The notes beneath the pieces were generated by a model, which was not told the DNA's origin, searched no databases, and was given only the letters and a program-made list of their open reading frames with translations. 26,788 nt of DNA, from assembly GCA_964396115.1 (NCBI GenBank), contig CAYNDL010000010.1, forward strand, positions 1 through 26,788, read 5' to 3'. Numbering within the stretch: the first letter of the stretch is position 1; every line of letters begins with the position of its first letter. This document shows, in pieces, positions 22,717 through 26,788 of the stretch. The position numbers were made by a program, and so were the translations under genes. The stretch is from CAYNDL01 sp964396115. Its GTDB lineage: Bacteria; Patescibacteriota; Andersenbacteria; UBA10190; CAIZMI01.

Positions 22717-23658
22717 TTAAACCTTCGGCCACTTTGCCGGATCAATCTGGGTTACATCCTGTACCGCAAGAGAGCGTAGTTCCTCAAGCACTTCTTCTGT
22801 CAGTGGTCCCATCTCGTACGCTTCAACCGCGTCTTGTATTCTTTCAGGTTTGGATGCGCCAACGAGCGCAACAGTGATAGCCGGGTTACTAATAACAAAC
22901 CTCAGGGCAAGACAGGGGAGAGAAACACCAAGTTTCTCCGCAATAATTGCAGCCTTGTCCGCATTGCCTTTAAGGACTGAAAGCTGCTCCGGAAGTTTTT
23001 CTCTTGCCGGTGTCAGGCTTCCTTTTAGGAAAACAGAACGATTGATGATTGCAACATTGTTATTAAGTGCCTTCGGCAAAACTTCTGCGGCCATACGTTG
23101 GTCTAAGATACTGTGGGCAACCTGAATAGTGTCAAAGAAATCGGAGGCAATTGCCGCCAAAGGTGACTCCGTTCCTCTTACTGAGATGCCAACATGTTGA
23201 ACCTTGCCCTCATCCTTAAGTTTTTGCATTACATCAATTAATTCGCCACGTTCGATCTGCTCTTTGCTGCCGCCATGCAATTGAATCAATTGGATGGTTT
23301 CCACTTTTAATCGTCTCAAGCTTTCTTCAATTTGTTCTCTGATAAGTTTTTCCAATTCATCGCCGCGTGGGTCGCCGCCTTCCTCAAGTATTTTGGCGCA
23401 TTTCGTTGCCACTACTACGCCGGGAATTTTGCTGATGCCGAATTTGCCAATCCTTTCTTCTGCCAGACCGTAACTAAACCCTGTATCAATGAAATTTATC
23501 CCGGAATCAATAGCGGTTTTGAGCACACGCTCCGCAATTGCTTCATCGGGTACGTCTGTTTTTCCGATGCCGTAGGGTAATCCGATTTCCACAGTACCCA
23601 ACCCGAGTGGACTTACTTCAAATGCTGTACGTCCAAGTTTCCTCTTAGTTAAAGACAT
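22717..23658 (-). CDS. Aldo/keto reductase
   Basis: A 313-residue NADPH-type aldo/keto reductase with the full catalytic tetrad: D58 and Y63 in FIDTGFSYG, K86 in ATKC, and H128 in LIQLHGG. The C-terminal NADP-binding part has VALVGASKPERIQDAVEA. It is close in style to AKRs found beside NeuA/NeuB homologues in surface-glycan loci, where they are thought to reduce a keto-sugar intermediate; I take that role from context only. It is transcribed alone on the minus strand, divergent from neuA. No clear Shine-Dalgarno site precedes the ATG; TATAAA (23660-23665) lies unusually close to it. Confidence 0.92.
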   Translation of the reverse strand: MSLTKRKLGRTAFEVSPLGLGTVEIGLPYGIGKTDVPDEAIAERVLKTAIDSGINFIDTGFSYGLAEERIGKFGISKIPGVVVATKCAKILEEGGDPRGDELEKLIREQIEESLRRLKVETIQLIQLHGGSKEQIERGELIDVMQKLKDEGKVQHVGISVRGTESPLAAIASDFFDTIQVAHSILDQRMAAEVLPKALNNNVAIINRSVFLKGSLTPAREKLPEQLSVLKGNADKAAIIAEKLGVSLPCLALRFVISNPAITVALVGASKPERIQDAVEAYEMGPLTEEVLEELRSLAVQDVTQIDPAKWPKV

Positions 23659-23736
23659 ATTTATAGGTTACTTTTAATGCCTTTTAGGATACTACAGGTC
23701 TCGGAATAGGCAATCCTTCATGCAAAAGGGTTTTCG

Positions 23737-23752
23737 TGCTACAAATTGTTTT
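23737..23752 (+). promoter_or_regulatory. Extended -10 promoter giving a leaderless neuA start
   Basis: TGCTACAAA (23737-23745) is an extended -10 element ending 7 bases before the ATG at 23753. TTCATG (23717-23722) is a weak -35 at 17 bases. This supports the start at 23753 over the in-frame ATG at 23720, which would lie inside the -35. Confidence 0.45.
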
Positions 23753-24568
23753 ATGAATAAGAAAATGAAAAATCCGAAAAGGGAACCGGTTAATGTTGTT
23801 GCATTAATCCCGGCAAGGGCAGGTAAGCAAAGTATTAAATATAAGAACCTACAAAAAGTAGGCAAAAAAAGTTTACTGGCTTGGGCCATTGAAGTGGCTT
23901 TCGCGTCAGAAAAGGTTGATGCCGTAGTTGTTTCAACTGAAGACAAAAAAGTTGCCGCTGAAGCAAAGCGCTATGGTGCTGTTGTTGCTCCACGGCCTGC
24001 TTCACTCTCCAAACCCACCAGTGGTGATGCTGGTTTTTACCACCATGCGATTACATGGATGGAGAAGCAATTTGGCTGGACTCCGGAGTTGATAGTTAAT
24101 TTGCGTCCAACGAGCCCTATTCGTTTTCCGGAAGATATAAACAAGATGATTTCGTATATGGAGAAGAGCGGTGCCGACGGAATAAAAAGTGTTATTCCTG
24201 CCCCCATCCATCCTTATAAGATGTGGCAGTTTGAGGATAATGCAAAACTAGAAATAGGTGAGGCGGGACAAATGCACGGCATGATGGATAATGACTATAG
24301 AAAAAAACATGGACCTGACCAGCCGAGACAAAGGATACAGGAAATGTTTCCAGTTTTTTGGCAGGACGGACAAGTGGATGTCACCCGCCGAAAGTTTGTG
24401 TTACGTCCGGAAAGCTTGGAAAACGAGAATATCTGGGGCACCAATATCCATGGATATGTTTTAGACCCTAGGACGAGCACCGATGTCGATGGTCCCGAGG
24501 ATCTGCGTCATGCGGAAGGTGTGTATAAACAACTAATGAAGGAGCGAAGAGCCAAGAAGGCCAAATAA
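23753..24568 (+). CDS. neuA: CMP-nonulosonic acid (acylneuraminate) cytidylyltransferase
   Basis: A 271-residue NeuA homologue. The nucleotide-binding motif is ALIPARAGKQSIKYKN (17-32), the family IPARxGSKxIPxKN with Lys in place of the first Ser. LRPTSPIR (117-124) and DVDGPEDL (244-251, with the D244/D246 metal pair) follow. It should join CTP and the product of the NeuB-type synthase to form the CMP-activated sugar used by glycosyltransferases. It is about 40-50 residues longer than typical bacterial domains, mostly in the insertion IGEAGQMHGMMDNDYRKKHG and the basic C-terminus. The start at 23753 is chosen from the promoter position. Which acid it activates is not certain. Confidence 0.9.
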   Translation: MNKKMKNPKREPVNVVALIPARAGKQSIKYKNLQKVGKKSLLAWAIEVAFASEKVDAVVVSTEDKKVAAEAKRYGAVVAPRPASLSKPTSGDAGFYHHAITWMEKQFGWTPELIVNLRPTSPIRFPEDINKMISYMEKSGADGIKSVIPAPIHPYKMWQFEDNAKLEIGEAGQMHGMMDNDYRKKHGPDQPRQRIQEMFPVFWQDGQVDVTRRKFVLRPESLENENIWGTNIHGYVLDPRTSTDVDGPEDLRHAEGVYKQLMKERRAKKAK

Positions 24569-24617
24569 CACTTCGAAAAAAAACTGCGGTGAGAAAGTCG
24601 CAGTTTTTTAAGTGTTA
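24566..24617. terminator. Long bidirectional terminator
   Basis: TAACACTT (24566-24573) pairs with AAGTGTTA (24610-24617), and inside it AAAAACTGCG pairs with CGCAGTTTTT around a GTGAGAAAGT loop. T runs follow the core on both strands. It includes the neuA stop codon and separates neuA from the convergent YhcH-type gene. Confidence 0.85.
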
Positions 24618-24629
24618 TGTTTTTGTAGG

Positions 24630-25082
24630 TTACTTCTTGATTTTGATTACTAACTTCCGGACAGTCTTATTTGTTCCATCAAAGATCTTTGGCAGGTGAA
24701 GTTCATTTGGAAAAAAGACGGCGAAGTCACCCGGCTTCATTATTATCTGGTTACCTTTTTGCTCGGGGGGGTTGTACAGTTCGGCATCCTCTTGCGGGTC
24801 ATACTGCTTAGCTAATTCCAGTTTGATGGTCGCACTTTCTATTAGTTCGCCACCTGTCAGGCAGTAATGGATGTCGATGTGGCTTTTATGTAATTCGTAT
24901 TTTCCTTCGAGTCGGTCAGTTGTCTCCGTCGTAAAAACATTGGCAAACATTTCTTTTGCAATCTCGAATTTTCCATCAGGTTTTTCCAGTTTGAAAATAT
25001 CAATCCAGGAAAAAGCCTTTTCCCAGGGTTGACCTTGCAATTCGCGAAAAGCACGAGGATCTTTTATATTTCCGTAAATCAT
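24630..25082 (-). CDS. YhcH/NanQ (DUF386)-family protein
   Basis: A 150-residue cupin-like protein of the YhcH/YjgK/YiaL family. Diagnostic segments are YELHKSHIDIHYCLTGGE (62-79), which includes the metal-ligand His residues H68 and H72, and MKPGDFAVFFPNELHLP (115-131) with H129. E. coli NanQ (YhcH) of this family speeds sialic acid anomer conversion, and other members act on sugar or glycan substrates. Finding it beside a NeuB/NeuA pair is consistent with handling a nonulosonic acid, though in known bacteria it is usually with catabolic genes. It starts 2 bases after the GT-B gene, so the two are co-transcribed. Confidence 0.85.
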   Translation of the reverse strand: MIYGNIKDPRAFRELQGQPWEKAFSWIDIFKLEKPDGKFEIAKEMFANVFTTETTDRLEGKYELHKSHIDIHYCLTGGELIESATIKLELAKQYDPQEDAELYNPPEQKGNQIIMKPGDFAVFFPNELHLPKIFDGTNKTVRKLVIKIKK

Positions 25083-25084
25083 AA

Positions 25085-26290
25085 TTATTTAACTAAATTT
25101 TGAATGATCTCAAATGTTTTTTTGCTCGCATCGCCATTGAGGGTGGTGATGATCGCTCGGCAGCTTTCGACGCGTTTTGCTCGATCTTTTTCTGGATGTT
25201 CGAGGTAATCATTTATTGCGGGAATGAGTTCTTCTCTTTTCCGGACTACCTTAACGCCACCAGGCGCGGCCAAATCCCGATAATGTTCTTTAAAGTCTTT
25301 AACTACCATCGAGCGATGCCAGGTCCACCAATCCATTTTTTTTCCATATAACACGCAGATCGTCGGGCAATCTCCCAACATCGATTCCAGGGCGGCAGTA
25401 GATGAAAAGTTAATCATTACATCTGTGTATTTCCATAAGGCCACCAGCAAATACATCTCTCTCATTGTGGGATTGAAATTGAAATCTTTATGCGGTGCGT
25501 CATTGCGCCTGCCAAAGGAATAACGCAGGAAGTAGCCATATTTGTCAGCCCAATGCTGGTGCATATTTGGTTTACCACTGCCGGGGTGCATTGAAGCGTA
25601 AAGCTGTAAATCCTTTGGAAGCGCCCCTTCTTGTTTTGCTTTTCCGACTTGCTCCGCGACGTTAGACATGTCGTACAGTTCAACCGTTGCCAAATGCAGC
25701 AATTTCTTTCTCGGGTCCAAGCCTAGATATTCAAATAATTCCTCTCGTGAGGGAATATTGTCCTTATGTTGAAAGTAATCGAGGCGAGGAGCGCCAGTTA
25801 CTGATACAGAGTCGGCGTTTATTTCAGGAAACTCTTTCAATAAGTGGTCCTTCATTATTTGGTTCCAAACGATGATGTGGTCGGGAATAACTTGCTCCCG
25901 GCGCAAACGAGCCATTTTCCAGATGTTATCCCATGATTCTATGAAAGTGCAGGTTTTAATTTTTTGTTCTCTGGCTACCGCAAGAATGGGCCTGTCTACT
26001 ACGTCACGGCCTGTCGTAGTTGTTAAAACAATTGCTGGCTTGTATTTCTCAAAAACAGCTCTTAAGTTTCTTCTCGTTTCCGGGGAATCCCACTTATCTG
26101 ACTCAATATTCTCAAAAGAGAAGCGGTGTCGCGGATAGTCCGTAGCAGGAAACAATTCATCTGCCCAGGGGGCTCCAGGACTAATTACCACGAAGTGCCA
26201 CGTGTATTTATTGATCAGTAGTTCCCGGAGGGGCTGCAAGAAAGCACGGTGATGTGAACCAGATGGAACCGATATGGCGATGGTATGCAT
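25085..26290 (-). CDS. GT-B-fold glycan transferase (CDP-glycerol transferase/NeuC-like fold)
   Basis: A 401-residue protein with two Rossmann-like halves. The first has an opening SVPSGSHHRAFLQPL, and VSVTGAPRLDYF (162-173) at the hinge is of the type seen in CDP-glycerol glycerophosphotransferases and UDP-GlcNAc 2-epimerases. The second half has ASMHPG (H235) and INFSSTAALESMLGDCPTI (293-311), the donor-site Ser/Thr-rich loop of capsule and teichoic-type transferases. I favour a surface-polymer transferase, possibly for the CMP-nonulosonate made next door, over a NeuC-type epimerase because of the SSTAALES loop. It opens the two-gene minus-strand unit with the YhcH-type gene. Confidence 0.75.
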   Translation of the reverse strand: MHTIAISVPSGSHHRAFLQPLRELLINKYTWHFVVISPGAPWADELFPATDYPRHRFSFENIESDKWDSPETRRNLRAVFEKYKPAIVLTTTTGRDVVDRPILAVAREQKIKTCTFIESWDNIWKMARLRREQVIPDHIIVWNQIMKDHLLKEFPEINADSVSVTGAPRLDYFQHKDNIPSREELFEYLGLDPRKKLLHLATVELYDMSNVAEQVGKAKQEGALPKDLQLYASMHPGSGKPNMHQHWADKYGYFLRYSFGRRNDAPHKDFNFNPTMREMYLLVALWKYTDVMINFSSTAALESMLGDCPTICVLYGKKMDWWTWHRSMVVKDFKEHYRDLAAPGGVKVVRKREELIPAINDYLEHPEKDRAKRVESCRAIITTLNGDASKKTFEIIQNLVK

Positions 26291-26298
26291 TCATTAAA

Positions 26299-26327
26299 AG
26301 TATGTCGCATCTTGACCCAGGGGGCAA
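26299..26327 (-). promoter_or_regulatory. Promoter of the GT-B gene (leaderless type)
   Basis: On the minus strand TTGCCC (26322-26327), a 17-base spacer and CATACT (26299-26304) end 8 bases before the ATG at 26290. No Shine-Dalgarno site is present. It overlaps the divergent promoter at 26312-26340. Confidence 0.5.
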
Positions 26328-26340
26328 ATTAAACTATGAT
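26312..26340 (+). promoter_or_regulatory. Strong sigma70-type promoter
   Basis: TTGACC (26312-26317), a 17-base spacer and TATGAT (26335-26340) differ from consensus by one base in each box. The leader to the GTG start at 26401 is about 54 bases and holds a CAGGAG ribosome site (26387-26392). Confidence 0.75.
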
Positions 26341-26400
26341 ATGTCGTTCCGTTATCCATATTTGAAAGACGAACCCGCCCTTTTCACAGGAGTATAAACC

Positions 26401-26788
26401 GTGGAACGAAGAATTTTGGCTGTTGCCGGGGACCTGGGTGGTTGGAACGCGTTATCGCCGGCCTTGAAGCTTCTTGCTGAAGAGGCAAAGATTTTCGTGC
26501 GCTTTACGGGGGTTTGCCGAACCAAGTATGGTCGGCAGGAACTGAAATGCGACGAACGCTTCCTTGTTGTCGATCATTTCAGCACATCCGAACCGGGGCT
26601 GCTGGTTTTGGGCGCTTCTCACGAAAAAGAATCGGTGTTTCACGCCAGGCTTGCAAAATCCTTGAATCCGGATTCAAGGATTTGCTTAGTCGAGGATATG
26701 TACGGCAGTGGATTACCGATTCTCAGGGAGATTCAGGCAGGCGTTAATTCCACGCCCAAACTGTCCGTTTGTGTAATAGACGAGTTCG
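26401..26788 (+). CDS. Orphan protein, 3' end beyond the window (partial)
   Basis: About 129 codons are open from a GTG at 26401 to the window edge. GTG is chosen because CAGGAG lies 8 bases upstream and a strong promoter precedes it. The N-terminus RRILAVAGDLGGWNALSPAL has a glycine-rich turn after a beta strand, and later LLVLGASHEKESVF and ICLVEDMYGSGLP look like alternate strand-turn-helix units, as in GT-B or other Rossmann-like proteins. I do not recognise the family. Composition and start signals match the other GC-rich orphans at 1-446, 16635 and 17160. Its neighbour on the left is a GT-B transferase, but the two are divergent. Confidence 0.75.
   Translation, partial: MERRILAVAGDLGGWNALSPALKLLAEEAKIFVRFTGVCRTKYGRQELKCDERFLVVDHFSTSEPGLLVLGASHEKESVFHARLAKSLNPDSRICLVEDMYGSGLPILREIQAGVNSTPKLSVCVIDEF

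Noticed and set aside
26452..26747. Two other open frames at the right edge
   Set aside because: The frame from the GTG at 26401 is open to the edge and has a strong promoter and a CAGGAG site.
1..26788. CRISPR arrays, tRNA or rRNA genes, insertion sequences, toxin-antitoxin pairs
   Set aside because: I looked for regular repeats, cloverleaf-like segments and transposase motifs and saw none.

Overview
The window reads as a chromosomal stretch of a small-genome bacterium. I infer a Candidate Phyla Radiation (Patescibacteria, Parcubacteria-like) or similar lineage. The reasons are tightly packed, often overlapping genes, few transcription factors or catabolic genes, a split MacB-type exporter with an adaptor but no outer-membrane channel gene, a CPVC-type membrane protein beside a thioredoxin-fold protein, a VanW-domain surface protein behind a zinc transporter, and a large block of surface-sugar genes. 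No rRNA, tRNA, CRISPR array, transposase or phage structural gene was found. TGA is used as a stop (for example at the end of the zinc ATPase gene), so the code looks standard. The taxonomic placement is a judgement without a marker gene.

Layout. (1) 1-446: the 5' part of a GC-rich orphan gene running off the left edge on the minus strand, with its own consensus-like promoter. (2) 590-5266, minus: an operon of adaptor, ABC ATPase, FtsX/MacB permease, CPHC thioredoxin-fold protein, CPVC membrane protein and a conserved 174-residue protein. (3) 5392-8990, plus: znuA-znuC-znuB and a VanW-domain gene, each overlapping the next. (4) 9073-11795, plus: an anchored extracellular protein, RmuC and an O-methyltransferase. 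(5) 11792-16485, minus: a five-gene glycan operon (RfbE-type epimerase, NodB deacetylase, and glycosyltransferases of families GT2, GT4 and GT9). (6) 16635-17885, plus: two GC-rich orphan genes, the second a Nudix-like protein with a degenerate Nudix box. (7) 17973-26290: a nonulosonic (sialic-like) acid module with GT4, a NeuB synthase fused to a TIM-barrel domain, a methyltransferase, an SDR, an aldo/keto reductase, NeuA, a YhcH/NanQ-type protein and a GT-B-fold transferase. (8) 26401 to the right edge: another orphan with a strong promoter.

The genes of regions 5 and 7 plausibly work together to make, activate (as CMP-sugar) and polymerise a cell-surface glycan. Regions 2 and 3 are envelope export, thiol redox and zinc uptake.

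The most striking pattern is one of expression signals. Many of the AT-richer genes that start a transcript have a TATAAT-like hexamer ending only 6-10 bases before the ATG and no Shine-Dalgarno sequence, as expected for leaderless mRNAs. The GC-richer orphan genes instead carry sigma70-type promoters, 5' leaders and Shine-Dalgarno sites; the internal pair is also bounded by hairpin terminators. This looks like two expression styles in one chromosome, with the orphans behaving as self-contained cassettes.
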